This document shows, piece by piece, positions 23,340 to 35,724 of a stretch of DNA of 64,000 nt. Each line of letters opens with the position of its first letter. The stretch's first letter is position 1. The notes below the pieces were generated by a model, which saw only the letters and a program-made list of their open reading frames with translations, made no database searches and had not been told where the DNA came from. The DNA is from Isoetes taiwanensis. Its lineage: Eukaryota > Streptophyta > Lycopodiopsida > Isoetales > Isoetaceae. Both the position numbers and the translations under genes were made by a program. The DNA is taken from contig JAJEKV010000094.1 of the NCBI GenBank assembly GCA_021234155.1, forward strand, positions 173,779-237,778, given 5' to 3'.

Positions 23340-24190
23340 TTAATCTAAAGCCTTTATATTTTCAGCCTTAGGTAACGGGGGCAAAGAGCTATAGAAGGAT
23401 TTATATTCTTCACAAAAAGCCTTACTGTTCAGTAATTCTGTATTAAACTTCAAAGGAATATTCTGCCCCTTCTTTTATTGAGGCTGCCCTGTTTTCTAGG
23501 AATTGTGGATAATGGTCTGAGATAGAGTTTTATGTGTCACATATGGCCATAAGCATTATCCCATGTGCTTAGAGATCTATTGCATAAATAGAATCTATCA
23601 AGGCGGCAATAGGTTCTTTGGTCACCCATTCTTTTATTGCACCAAGAAAATACCTCCGAGAAAGAGGGAGGAATATAATTGAAACTTGTTATTAGTAGGT
23701 CCCAGGCTTCTCGTTCCTTTTTTGACATATTCAATTTCTTCCCAAGTTTATGGTCCCAGGTTGGGGTATTATTAGCATCCCCTGCTATCATAACTTCTCC
23801 ATTTGGTTCCCATCAATCCACTGTTTTATTTGTGTCCAATGTGCTGCCCTTTCACTTGGTTTTGTAGAAGCATACACATTAATAATGCTGCTAGTGTCCA
23901 TCTCCCTGAATGGTGAACTGCTAGCGTCCATCTTCCGGAATGGTGAGTGAACTTTTGAGTACATGTGAAGCCCATCCAGGCCATGCATATTCCCCCTTTT
24001 GTTCCATCTGCAAGGGCCCATACAGAATCTCCATTAGGCATAATCTAGGAGCCTAGATGTTCAGTTTCAAATCTTGATAGCCTATGTTCCTGTAATAACA
24101 CTAGATCCGCCTTCGTTTACCTTAGAGCTAACAATGTTCTTTTTCTCTTAAGAGGACCCTTAATTCCCTCATGTTTCATGTTACTATCTT
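23340..24190 (-). pseudogene. LINE endonuclease fragment
   Basis: On the minus strand this is the start of a LINE ORF2 close to LINE3. It runs from a GIKGPLKRKRTLLALR-like start, through LVLLQEHRL, INVYASTKPSERAAHW, MIAGDANNTPTWDHKLG (the G-D-F-N motif is GDAN here) and CRLDRFYLCN, to SDHYPQFL near 23,520. It is frameshifted in several places and truncated before the RT. A 12-residue phrase (HHSGRWTLA) is duplicated near 23,900-23,950. Confidence 0.75.
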
Positions 24191-24475
24191 CATCAGGCAG
24201 GATACCTTTTGACACAACATGACCAGCTTCCCTTCAAATAGTTAGCACAGAAACAACTTAAACCTCTATGAGCCACCCTTGTTGTCGATTTGGCCATGTA
24301 TGTCCTGATGCTATGTATTACCTTAGTCCCTTCCATCCTAGCACAGTCCAGCCGGTCTGTCCTATCAACATCATCCTTTCCAATTAACCAGAAGTACATG
24401 CAAAGAGACAACAACAAGTATTGCAGTTCACAGACAGCATTACTCAGCACAATATAGCAGTTCACATACAATACC

Positions 24476-24594
24476 TTTTTTTTTTTTTGAAGGCACCTAT
24501 TTATATTAAGTATAAGTTAAATATACAAAAACTTTTTTCAAGGGAAGTGTAACCCTGGAGAAAATTAGAGCCTGTTTAGAAATATAAATAACTG
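24476..24594 (-). mobile_element. LINE 3' end fragment with poly-A tail
   Basis: A T run at 24,476-24,488, then gaaggcacctatttatatta and a stretch similar to the LINE1 3' end at 5,379-5,450 (shared phrase gggaagtgtaaccc / gggaagtataacct). It is a severely 5'-truncated element or the tail of a longer one cut by the next feature. Confidence 0.6.
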
Positions 24595-24735
24595 AAACAA
24601 GGTGCTGCGCACGGAGGGTTGCCCTCCGTGACCCGAGAGTGAAATGGCTTAAATCACACTTCAAAGTCATGTTTTCGAGCATATACTGACATATACTTGG
24701 AATATGCCACAAACCCACATGGATGAGGGTAAATA
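24595..24735. mobile_element. Short hairpin-ended element, left end plus partial right end
   Basis: It starts gaaacaaggtgctgcgcac as at 12,588 and has a perfect 9-bp hairpin at 24,610-24,630 (CACGGAGGG, loop TTG). About 75 bases match the left end of the 12.6-kb element. It then switches to sequence matching the inner right end (agcatatactgacatatac, cccacatggatgagggt) and stops before the right-end hairpin. It is probably an internally deleted, MITE-like copy. Confidence 0.6.
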
Positions 24736-26400
24736 TAATATAGCTGGCATAGGATCTGTAAGACCACAAGGAAAGCTATACCTCAAAGCCAATCAACTCT
24801 CAGTCTCCAGGATGGATGGATGGATGGAGCTAAAAAAAGGTAGCAGTTAAAAGAGCAGCCAAGCCAGTTGAAACTTTTGGCATAAGATGAAGTTTAAACT
24901 TTTTGTGGCATGCGATGTAGTTCTTGTTTTCTGGCAAGGTGGAAATGGCATTAACTATATCTAAAATTTGCCTTTGAAGTACTTGAAGCAATAATCAAAT
25001 GCTTCAAGTACTTGGTAGTAGATTGTTCATCTGTGTCAATCATACTATTGTCCAGAAATATTTGGCATCCTAGGAATTGGTGCCCTAGTGGTGCATCGCT
25101 CATCTCTCAATAACCAAAATCTTTTCCTAGCATTTGTCATCATTGTTGTTATGGATAAGGTATGTCCAGGTTGCTTTTGTGTATCTATGGAAGCCCGTGG
25201 TACTCCCCTGAACATCTTTGGGTGTTGCTAATATCTCACAATTGCTAATTGAACCCATGATATTGTAATAAAAATTATACTTATTTTTCTATGATGTCGA
25301 AATGTCACACAAATCCTCTATACATCATCACATGTACATATATGCTATCGCATCTACATAGATGCTATGTAGACAAAATGAATTAATCATCATCCACAAG
25401 ACTAAGGGATATTGCAATCACCACAATAAGCAAAGGACTTTGCGAATAAAACAATAAGTCTCAATTCAATATGAGCGGATCCGATCAACTGTTTTGCATT
25501 TTTACATATGTTCACTTTGGGCTTGTTAATGATGCATTATATTTATGGGCAATGTTGATGGCAAGCGTCTAATTTATTGCAAACACTAGAAAAAATAAGT
25601 GGTTCCTTAATTCATGATGTACAGTATTTTTGGCATTATTACATTACTCTTTTGGCATTGTTGTATCTACAAATAATGTATCAAGAGACATAGCAAACAT
25701 GTTGTTGTAATTAAGGAAGGTGAATCAAGTGAATTTTGCTAAACAAAATGGCATCTTTGTTGTCTAATTACTCCAATAATCTATTGCATCCATATACTCT
25801 ATAGTGTCTCTATACCCCTAGCTATCAAGATATATTTAATATTTTTCGTAAGTTCTAATGCCTGAGCATCATCTTCAATAACCTCAAATATGGTAGTAAA
25901 AGAAGATTTGTATTGATGCAATCTGTTATCATTTCATGTATCTGAAGAGGCTATATTCAAAGCTGCAAACTTAAAAAGGAATGAATACGAACAACAACGA
26001 GCAACACAATAATACACAGGATATAAACAGCTTGCATCACAGCCTTGAGAACTGACACCTCGATTAATGTTAGGTTGAGACGAAATAGGAATGAACAGGT
26101 CTTCCATAGCCACGGATTTCACTAGGGGTAAAAGAACAAACAGGATTTAGGAAATCAGACAATCATTTGTTGCTCCAAAATCGATCTGCATAGTCGCTTA
26201 CGTTATGCATTTGTAATGTGCAGCCCCGGAACTTGTTCCTTCACCAAGGGAATAGCAAAATTAAAAAAAGAGCATAGCTGAACCTTAAACAATTACAAAG
26301 AAGCTGGAAGGGCGATCGCAACTGGCTCATTTGGAAAAGTGCCCTTTCATAACACAAAATCTACTGCTTCTCAACATTGTATATCATATTTAAACTATAA
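24736..26400. other. No gene seen
   Basis: AT-rich sequence without supported ORFs. A short inverted phrase, cttcaagtacttggtag / ...cttgaagcaataatcaaatg, occurs near 24,975-25,020. Confidence 0.35.
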
Positions 26401-29330
26401 ATACTCCAACATTAGGACAACCTTTACGACAAAATTAGCTCTAGTTATTATGGAATTTGTCTTGCAACTCAAATTTTGACTTCTATTATAAGAGCCATAA
26501 AGATAAGTACAATACCTGTCTCCAAGTTTACAAATGTTTCTTCTTCATTTATGAAGGGCGTTTCATTTATGGCCCAAAATGTTGATGTAAAGCATCCGAA
26601 ATAAGATCCCTCCACAATATCTTGTCCAAAAAGTTCCATAACCCTCGAGAATATTATGCATCTATTTGCCAAGAGGCTGTTCCCTAAGAGAAAACATCAT
26701 GAGTGTTGTGTCTTTTCACAAAAGAGGCAACATTCGAGAAGACAAAAACATCAAAAGCGACCATGCAAAGGTGCGGAATGGAAAGCGGACATTGCCTACA
26801 TTGCTAATTGACTCAAGGGCTTTAGCCACACCATCTGGGTCTATAAAGCGGATGACAAAAGTTCTTATAGAGAATAGAATAGAATAGAATAGAGAAGAAA
26901 GTGCAATAACAAAGCAAAGATGAAAAGAAGAAATAATCTAGTGGAGCTTACTTGGCTAATCATGAATCTTCAAAGGCGTGGGCTTACTCGCCGAAAACAT
27001 GCATAGGCAAATCGTCCCTTAGTAAGGGCAAGCTAGCAACATTCAAAGATTCAAGAAAACATCTCCAAGAACTGCTAGCATTGGCATACAAAAAATGCTC
27101 CCATATTCGAGCTTCTCTAAAAGCGGAAAAGGGAGTTAGTCGCAGGCGAGAAAATATCAACTCTGATCTTGGTAAAACAACTACAACGATACAAAAATAA
27201 GAAAATATAGATCTATTCAATTTTCGTGCACAAGGACCGAGAAAACATCACGGGAAGCTTAACAAACCTAAAATGATCGCGTAAATGATTAGCTTGAAAG
27301 AAAGAAGATTGGATTTTTTGCGGTCCGAGTGTGTCCGGCCCATCTATCGCCTTCTCTCGCATGAATCTTGATAACACTATGGTAAGTAAAATCATGGCTA
27401 ACCATCTTGAAGATTTAAGCAAAATCATGGCCATGGATGGCCACAAACAACAATCCAAAATGGAAACAAAAAACATGCACAACACATACAAACGTAAGAA
27501 TAATCATGGCCAAATGCAAACCAACATGAAACAAACTGCTTTTCTTAGAACATTAGCATAGCTAACTAACAACTATGGATACATTCCATATTAAGCATCG
27601 ACACCCAAGAAGATGTAAAGGAACTTTTACCATCACGGGATGTATTACGTCATCATGAAATTATTCACACCATAAACCTTTGTGATGCATTTCGACGACT
27701 AAATATCTATTCAGGTTATGATGCCTGTGATGTCGTGCAAGCGGGCTATGAAATGAAAGAAGATTTGACCTCTTTTCGACATTTTAGCGTAACCATAGTT
27801 CATTTGGGCAATGCAAACCGGTGATTGGGCTGCACTAAAAATCAAAGGACAAGGTCGAAGGTAGCAAGCTAGCGTTTAGAGCGAACAATCATCAAAATCA
27901 AAACTTCGAAAATCAAGATAAAACCTTACCACAAACAACATGCGATTATTGGTGGCGCTTTCCCCACGCATCATAGTTTGGCGAGTCATCAATTCACGCA
28001 AAAGATGATCTCAAGATATATCAAAAGCCCGACTTCCTTCAACATCGTAGCATGAGTAAAAAAGAAGCTTACCACGGGTGCATTTGCCAATCAGGGGTCC
28101 CATTTTTGCAAGCAAAAAGGCAAGTAAAAATTCTGTGTGTTTGATGGCATGATAAATAGCGCACATAGTCCCAACTAGAAACCACCGCCACTTAAATATA
28201 GCCCATGTCCTTAGCGTTTCTTAAGCCTAGACAATTGTCTCGAAGTTCTAGAATCTGTTATTCCAAATTAACATCACGGATAAACCGAGTCAATGTGTAA
28301 ACGGCAACCTATTTTGGCTTTGCATATTTATCCGCATTATCTAAAAGTGGCTACATACCATAGATTTATCGTCATCTTGTGCATGCGATTGCGACCACAT
28401 ATAGATGGTTTCGGCTCCATTCTTAGATCTTTTTTCGACCATATCGCGGTTTTACGATTGGTGAGCATACAATAATCAATCGAGTCTACCTTTAAGTCTT
28501 CATCAAGCTTTCATCAATGGCAAAGGGCATCTTAGTTGCAAAAAGGCAATCCCTTTACATTTAGTTCTCCTACGATGGTGTTGGCAATAGTAAAGGATCG
28601 CATTTCAAAAGTAATCCTCGGGTAGATCTGGCGACCGCCTCTGCGGTTGATCAACATGGCAAGTGATGCGGTTATATCGGCTACATGCATCTTGCCTCAC
28701 ATATCTTACGCCATATATGGCGAGACAATGCGGAATGAAGTGTAGTTGCAACCCCTAATAGATCTTAACATGTTTATCTACGCTTTCTGTCAAAGTTGAA
28801 GCATCTTACAACCAAAGGTTGGACGGTCTTTGGCTATGCTGGTAGGTAATCAAAAGAAACGTTCAACACATCGATTTCGGTTTGAATCCCTTTGTTTTTG
28901 ATACCCACCAGTAATCTACCATTTGATGTGCATATATGCAAACCCTAAAGCGATACCTCCACATGCAAATCGGTAATCTGCTCCATAGATTATAGACTTT
29001 AGGGTTCATAAATTGAGATAAAACATATCAAGAAAGCGAAAAGAATCCATACCGGATGAATAAAAGGGAGCTTTTCCGTCCATATTTGGGTAGCATTATA
29101 GTGACTGTTTGGATGGTGGCGGTAAAGAAAGAAGGGCAAAAAATCTCCCAAATCGTCAAGAGTTGCATATTTGAGATTAAGGGAGATGAGATTATGCCCT
29201 AGAGGGTATAATGAAGGGATAAACATGTGCTCAACTTCGCCGAGAACCACGATGGAAGCGGAAGGGAGGGCGAGAATCGAGGGGCGAAGCCATAGCCAAG
29301 TCCGTGGATAGCGTTTTGTAGCTTGGTCGA
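26401..29330. other. Degenerate region with isolated exon-like ORFs
   Basis: Short minus-strand frames look exon-like but match nothing I can name. They are 26,469-26,672 (ending ...EEETFVNLETG before a GT), about 26,680-26,830 (FIRFIDPDGVAKALESISN), 26,984-27,220 and 28,999-29,391. The last begins in the repeat end at 29,331-29,471. An (AGAAT)n run lies at about 26,870-26,893. The stretch lies between a left-type end (24,595) and a right-type end (29,471) of the hairpin family, so all or part of it could be inside one element. Confidence 0.35.
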
Positions 29331-29471
29331 TAATGGGGCTGGATGACCGACCATTTACAGGCAGCAACCAGTTTTTAGCAGTCATCAGCATATGCTAGGT
29401 ATATGCCAGCATATACTTGAATATGCCCACATACCCACATAAACGAGGGTTTTCCCCCCTAGGGGCAACCC
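29331..29471. repeat. Right terminus of the hairpin-ended family
   Basis: Nearly identical to 32,807-32,946, starting taatggggctggatgaccga and ending in the GGGTTTTCCCCCC-TA-GGGGCAACCC hairpin followed by A residues. Inside, the phrase agcatat-c/t-gctaggtatatgcc/agcatatactt forms short nested palindromes. Read on the minus strand both copies contain the same short frame (MLMTAKNWLL-VN-RSSSPI), after which the two copies diverge completely. Confidence 0.75.
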
Positions 29472-30637
29472 AAAAAAGGATGGATAAACACACCAACTTA
29501 TTCTTTGGCATTACATAATGTACAATAGCTTAATACAATGCTCAAAATAAATCAACAACTTCAACTAAATGATTCAAAACACAAAATAAACAATCAACTA
29601 GTGTTCTGTTATATACCAAATTCAAAAAATCAATTGCTTAATTCCTTATCTTCAAGTGGCACAATAATAACAATGCAAATTCTTTGACACACGTTACACT
29701 ACTTCCAAAACCATCGAATATCCAATAGCTTCCACATAAAACACACTTAAAAAAAATCCAAGTACTAGACCTTACCTCAACTTCGTCACGAGCTATCGGG
29801 CGCACTATGAATAACTATTGTTAATAACGACAAACAATTTGAACTACATTGCCCTAAATGCCATGTTCCTTGAGAATGGAGAAAAAAGCTTCGTGCAAAT
29901 TAATGTTTTTACTACCTAGAAGCAAATGCATGAAGAAGATGCAGAAGTTGTTTTGTTATACATTAAGACCATTAAAGCTTCGCTATCTTGCTTCACCATG
30001 AAATAGAATAGAATTAGTTTTCTCGTCCCCGGAGACCAAAAAAGGCCTATGGGAAAAGAGCTTGCATGTTTATTTCTGGCGAAGCTAGGTTTTGATTGTC
30101 GAAAGCTTGGAAGGTCAGATAGCCAAGCTACGCCATGATGCTCCCTCACGAAATTCAGCTCTTGCTCACGCCAAATAATGCAGGTCAACTTTTCAATCTA
30201 GGCCCTCCAAATGGCACATCTAGCAACATCAATTAAAATATTCCATCAACCTACCTCCTAAGGGTTTTACGTGGGGCAACCCAAAAAATGTGAATAATAG
30301 CGTAAGCTTTGCATCTCAGAGTTAACTAAGGATGGTTTAACCAGCTAAGTTCAAAGAAACATTGGATTCCACTCATTAGCTACATAAAGGTACAAACGAT
30401 TTAAAGAATGTGCAAACAAATTTCAAAATCACGTAGCCTAACCACAACAACATTAGTATTTTATTAAAATTCCGATTTAAGGATTGTTGTGCTTTGTGAT
30501 ATTTGTGATCATCTTGTCGATCTCGATTTTGGGTCTATACAATTTTTTTTTGATGCCCTATTCTACAAAGGGTGAATAAATAATGAAGCTCTCTACAAGC
30601 TTCTGGGTTCTTTCTCCGTGAAGGTGAATTCCTTTGC
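29472..30637. other. No recognised gene
   Basis: AT-rich. A 90-residue minus-strand frame (29,916-30,188) is unassigned. A minimal copy of the hairpin end (gggttttacgtggggcaacccaaaaaa region, 30,263-30,285) is the only landmark. Confidence 0.35.
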
Positions 30638-31460
30638 CTAAATGCTTTGCAACAAGCCCCTTTCTTTCAAGCATTCAACACATTCTTTGATGTTTTCATC
30701 CAAATAAGTGAACCTCGGACCCGGGCATTTTGGGTCTTTCACATGAAAATTTATAAGCGGGGAACCCTTGGACTGTCTCATCAAGACACACTGAATAACA
30801 TAGAGCATTTTAGATTTCCACATCAATGACAAAAGGGAAAAAATGATGCGATCTCACCTTGTTGGAATTGAGTAACCTGGATAAAGATCTTTTTTAAAAT
30901 TTTGACAGAGTCGCCATAATGAACAACTCTCTCAATACACGGATATCGCCCTCTGCATCCGGATTTTCATATGCTAAAATATGTGCTCTAGTCGTATCTT
31001 TCACTCCAACCCATCCCCTGCTGGTATTAGGATATCGTCCATGGATCTGCGGTGACATGTTAGCAATAAGAAAATGGGCACAGCCAAGCATGGGTTATTT
31101 AGAGTCGTGTTGTTCTTTACATTGCAAAACAAACAAACAAAGAAAAATAGAGGAAAATCAAATGTCGTTTTATTATCCCATGGAGGGATGGAGAGTAGAA
31201 AACAAAGAGGATCAAGGAGGGATAAATGCCTCTTGGGTAAAAGGGATACGAAAAGGTCTATAATTTTATGTCAAAGATTAGATTTGGTACCATCAAGAAG
31301 GTTTAGAATAACTTCATTGCTGGTGTTTAATGTCGGTTGTAAAAGTTGCCCAATAACCATAGCGGGGTGAATTGTTACCACGTTGAGCCCTTTCTCTTTG
31401 TGAATTTCCAAGCTACATTTTCGCGATTGTCTTCGATAACATGTACCAAAGCTGAAATAA
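30638..31460 (-). pseudogene. Cinnamoyl-CoA-reductase/DFR-like SDR, 3' exons, broken
   Basis: Minus-strand exons of an extended short-chain dehydrogenase. Around 31,460-31,280: NVAWKFTK, a one-base frame loss, then [20 protein letters not shown], matching the family's VVVNPGMV-GP-LQP block. Exon 31,046-30,858 (acceptor cag, donor GTGAGA): HGRYPNTSRGWVGVKDTTRA, HILAYENPDAEG, again a one-base loss at the usual G-R-Y-CIER, then VVHYGDSVKILKKIF. Last exon 30,772-30,638: KDPKCPGPRFTYLDENIKEC and CLKERGLLQSI before the stop. Family members reduce hydroxycinnamoyl-CoA esters or dihydroflavonols with NADPH. The N-terminal cofactor-binding exons are not recognisable (a weak candidate is near 32,050-31,880). 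Two indels show it is not functional. Confidence 0.75.
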
Positions 31461-32560
31461 TGCGGATGAGGTAAGTGACCATAAGATTAACGAGCCATCG
31501 GGCCTGTTTGTCAAAATTTGCAAAACCATGAATCTATTTTACAAATAAATAAAATGGTCCAAACTTTGACATTAATCATGATAAAATGATGCCATGAACC
31601 CCATAATATGGTTGTCGACGGTTTCTGTTTTGGGGCTCAGAATTTACATAGATGAGTGGCTCAGATTGTGCAATGCCATAATGACACGAATTCCATGTCA
31701 AAATTTCTCCTCTCCATTCAAATCCTCAATAGGAGGATCCATATCATGATAACGTATGTAAGCGGGGCTCATGAAGGTACCCAAGAAAGCTATGGAAAAA
31801 AAAGGTTCCTAACGCTTACCTATTGACTATAATTTTGCAAACAAGAAGCGAGCTGCAGATCCTAAAAGAGAACTGCACCATCTCTTCTACTAATAGTACC
31901 ACAGGTTGTCTTTGAGGCCGAGTATACACCGCTGATAAGAACATTACCTACCGGGCAAGTCATTTCTTCCAAAGTCGCGATCTCTTTATCGCTGGCGTGA
32001 GCATGCAATCGATCTGGTCCTCATCCTTGAGTTGAATTACATGTCTAAGCGTACTAGGATATGTGGCGTAGATGGTGCCATGTCATCGACACGATAGCAC
32101 ATTGGATAGCTTCAATCAAATGTGTGAAGCTAATTGGCTGATCCATCAAAGGAGGGCATTGTTACCACTTATTATGGTAAATTTGAACATCACTTCCATC
32201 CTAACTACAAGAATGATGAGATGGTTTATGACCCGACTATGTCACAAGATTTTAATTAAGCCACCCTTTCTTGAATAAACTAAATGGAAGCGTAGATGAC
32301 AAGATCCATGACATTATCGGGGCATCTTGATAAAGTACTCACACAAAAATAAATGTTAGGCAATCAAAAGGGCCGGATATAGCAAATGCATTTCACCTAC
32401 TCCTCTACACAATTCGGGATAGTTTCTTGTCTAGCTAATCTGAGTGCTCTTGCGGTGTATTTCCTAGAAAACGTGACCCTAGAAACTACCTAACAAACTG
32501 ATGTGTGATTAACTTTTTACACAATATGCTTCAACCCAATATGTATCGGACGCGGTGTAG
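31461..32560. other. Possible upstream remnants of the SDR gene; otherwise nothing
   Basis: Minus-strand text near 32,050-31,880 (LRHVIQLKDEDQI..., then a frame change) might correspond to the N-terminal part of the CCR-like gene, but it lacks the Gly-rich nucleotide-binding motif. No other supported feature. Confidence 0.25.
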
Positions 32561-32806
32561 TGCAAGCTCACCTTCTTTTCTTTGCAATATTCTCGGATTC
32601 TTTGAAAAATGTCTCACATCTTTGTTTTAACACCTTTAAAATGCCTCTTCCCTTTTTCCGCACGGACTTCACTAGACAACATCCTTGTGACTGATCATGC
32701 GAAGGGCATAAAGAATCAGAAGCTGGCTTTGTCCGCTTTCGATTTGTGATTTTGGGAGTAAATCCAAGAGCGAGCTCCAAAGCTACCTCCGCTGCTTCCT
32801 CCATCG

Positions 32807-32946
32807 TAATGGGGCTGGATGACCGAGCATTTACAGTCAGCAGCCAGTTTTTAGCAGTCATCAGCATATGCTAGGTATATGCCAGCATATACTTGAATAT
32901 GCCCATATACCCACATAAACGAGGGTTTGCCCCCTAGGGGCAACCC
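32807..32946. repeat. Right terminus of the hairpin-ended family, second copy
   Basis: Matches 29,331-29,471 and ends in gggtttgccccctaggggcaaccc followed by AAAAA. Its outer side abuts the 3' region of LINE2. On the minus strand a 99-residue frame starts in the repeat (32,867) and runs into unique, basic sequence (...NIAKKRR at 32,568). Confidence 0.75.
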
Positions 32947-33087
32947 AAAAATAGAGTTTTTCCTTGAAACAGTATCAGATAATGAACTAGTGGAATCCTT
33001 TGAGATGCAGGTTCGTCCTCTTCCTTGCTTTCCCTTTTATGATCATGTGGAAAGTGCAGTAAATGCACCTACAAGTATCCGCCTTAG

Positions 33088-35706
33088 CCCCCTTTGGCAT
33101 CTTTGGCTTCACAAATCAGCTCTCTTCGAATGTTGGAATTCTGATCACAACAGCAGCCGCAGAAGCAGATGGCATCTTCATGTGCAGAGTTATCGACAGG
33201 GCCAAAGAATTTGATCCACTCTTTATCGTATTCGGCTTTGTTCTTTTTCCATTTGAGCCTCCTGGTCATCAAGAACAGAGTATGTGCAACAATAATCAAC
33301 TCATGCATTAACACATAAGATCCAATTGATATCATACAATACCTGTTTTATAATTCCTTCTGGGGATATAATTTCATAATAAAAAATAAAAGAGTTCCTC
33401 CCTTTCCAAATTCTCCAAAGAAGGATATAAATTCTCCAGTCCGTTGGGTTGTTAGGCATGAAAAAATCCTTCTGGTTCAGGGTAACTAAGTTTTGGCCAA
33501 GGATCTCAGAGGCCAGCTCCAGAACCCATTCTGACCATAGGCAGGATCTGAAGAGATGGTTTTCATCTTCCTTATAGGCTAGGCATCTGTCACAAATATC
33601 AGAGTTAGTCATTGATAGCTTAAACCTCTTACAATTAGTTGCCAGTCCCTTATGTCAGAGCTGCCACATAAAGGCCTTGATCTTCGGGTTAATTGGGCTG
33701 CTCCACATAAATTTGAGATTCCGTCTGGCTGTATCCGGAGAAACTCATTTAAGGTGAATGGTGACAGTCTGATGCCTCATGAGATATTTGTAAGCAGAAT
33801 TGACTCTGTAGCCAGTTATACTATTGTGCTTCCAAGAGTCAGGGGAATGGGACCATCTGCCATACATCACAGTATTGATAATAGCTTCATAGAGCATTTG
33901 CGTTTGTTGACTTTCCCCTGCAAGGACAGAGTTGTGGAATAGAATAATCCCATTATTATCATAAAGGTCGCTGATCATAGTAATCCCTTTTTGCTTCCAA
34001 GGCATCGCTTGCTCAGGGAAATGACAGGCTAGGCAAATATCGGGATTATCAAGAATGAGAGCGAGATTCCAGAAAATGGACTGCTCCATGGATAAACCTT
34101 TTTCCCGGTATACATATGTCGATTTCAAGCCAAGCCTTAATCCATTTTTTAATGAGACTTGGGGTAGTGGCGAGGCGAGAATGGGAAAAAAGATAGAGGG
34201 GGCAGATCCATTTTAAGGTTCCTCCAACCATAAGGGTGGCACTTACTAATATAATGCCCGAGGAATAGAGATGGGATGTTTGATTCTATCATAGGAAGCT
34301 TTATGGAAATATTTTCTTTGCCGGTGCCCTTGCTTCTCGATGTTCATTGTTCCAAGTCCACCTTACGCTTTTGGTTTGCAAAGCACTCTTCCATGGATCC
34401 ATGGGTGCCAAAGATCTCTCGTTTTTGGCCACAAGAGATAAACCCGCCAATAATACTTTGAAGCTTGTTAGTGACTTTTTGGGAGCTAAAATAATGTAAG
34501 ATTGGTAGACCTGCGAGGATGAGATCATAAAATTGGCTATAATAGCTCTGCCATTTTTAGAAAGATATTTAGAATTTAGGGTATCTACCTTTTTATAAAA
34601 TTTATCAGTAATATCATTCCACAAATCAGAAGCGTTACTTCTGATGGCAAAGGGGATACCCAGAATCTTAGATTTAGTACATGGAGAGTTATACTTACAG
34701 CCAAAAAGGCTATCTGCTTGGGTGCCTTTGTCAATGTCCCTGGCTTGAATAGCTGATTTAAGGGGATTAATTCTGCAACCCGACGTTTGACCAAAATCTT
34801 GAAGGATTTGCTGAGTGTTGATAATTGAATTTTGATCCATGGATGTCAATATAAAAGTGTCATCAGCAAAGTGCCCGTTGAGAATTTGGTCCGCCTGAGA
34901 ATTATCTGGGAGTTGAAGGCCTTTGATAGATTTGTCATTCTTGGCAGCTTCCAATCTGCTGTGCAAGGCTTCCATGACTATTAAAAACAAAAAGGGGGCC
35001 AGAGGACAACCTTGTTTGACCCCTCTTCTTAAAGCAAAGAAGGGGCTACATTCGCCATTAACAAGCACTGCTGATCTAGAATTACCCAAAATGGCTTTAA
35101 ACATACCTATACTTTCCTCGTTGAATCCCAAAGCCCTGCAACATTTAAACAAAAAATTCCAACTGACCGCGTCGAAAGCTTTCGTGATGTCCAATTTGAG
35201 AAGAGCAATGTCTTAGTTGGATTCCTTTCGCCAAAGGCAATCCTAAAATTGCAAAGTGACCACATTGTCAAGGATGAACCGGTCCTTAGGCTACAGCAGT
35301 CGGCTTCGGAGTGGCCTTGCTTAACCATTATCCTCTTGCATAAGTTTCTGTCCATTTCCTGGAGTAACTTGAACATATTCCAGGTCCAATCCCTATCGTT
35401 TGCTCTACCAGAGGCATAATCTTTTTCCACAGCTTTCATTTTGTTAAGGGTATCACATATAACACCATCATCGAGAACTTCCATGCAAAACCGCCCATTT
35501 GCTCTGGCGATCTTGAATTAGAGCAAAGGTAATATACATGGATTTCATCTTTTCCCATACTTTGTCGTTCTTGCTGTCAAGCTAGAATATATTTGTCCAT
35601 TCATCGTCTTCAATCATCCGGAGTGCTTTTTCCTTTTCCATTTGGCTCTTGGGTAGATTCGAGCCAATTTTCACAGTTTTGCTGGTCATTTTCAGTTTTC
35701 GCATGC
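33088..35706 (-). pseudogene. LINE2 ORF1-RT deletion product
   Basis: The ORF1 start is at 35,706 (MRKLKMTSKTVKIGS), with the LINE1-like GRANDRDW and DCCSL near 35,400-35,300. At about 35,286 it joins directly to RT sequence at KDRFILDNVV. The joint lies in a short shared AAGG, as in microhomology deletion. The RT continues with DITKAFDAVSWNF (35,194), RRGVKQGCPLAP and an intact catalytic HFADDTF near 34,860. Then come a frame change near 34,300 and the zinc finger CDRCLAYKEDENHLFRSC (about 33,590). Last is EWIKFFGP...CFCGCCCDQN (33,250-33,150). No endonuclease remains. Confidence 0.75.
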
Positions 35707-35724
35707 GTATCTCCAAACTAAAAT

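Noticed and set aside
23826-24041. ORFs on both strands near 23.7-24.0 kb as new genes
   Set aside because: They are frame pieces and shadows of a LINE endonuclease fragment on the minus strand.
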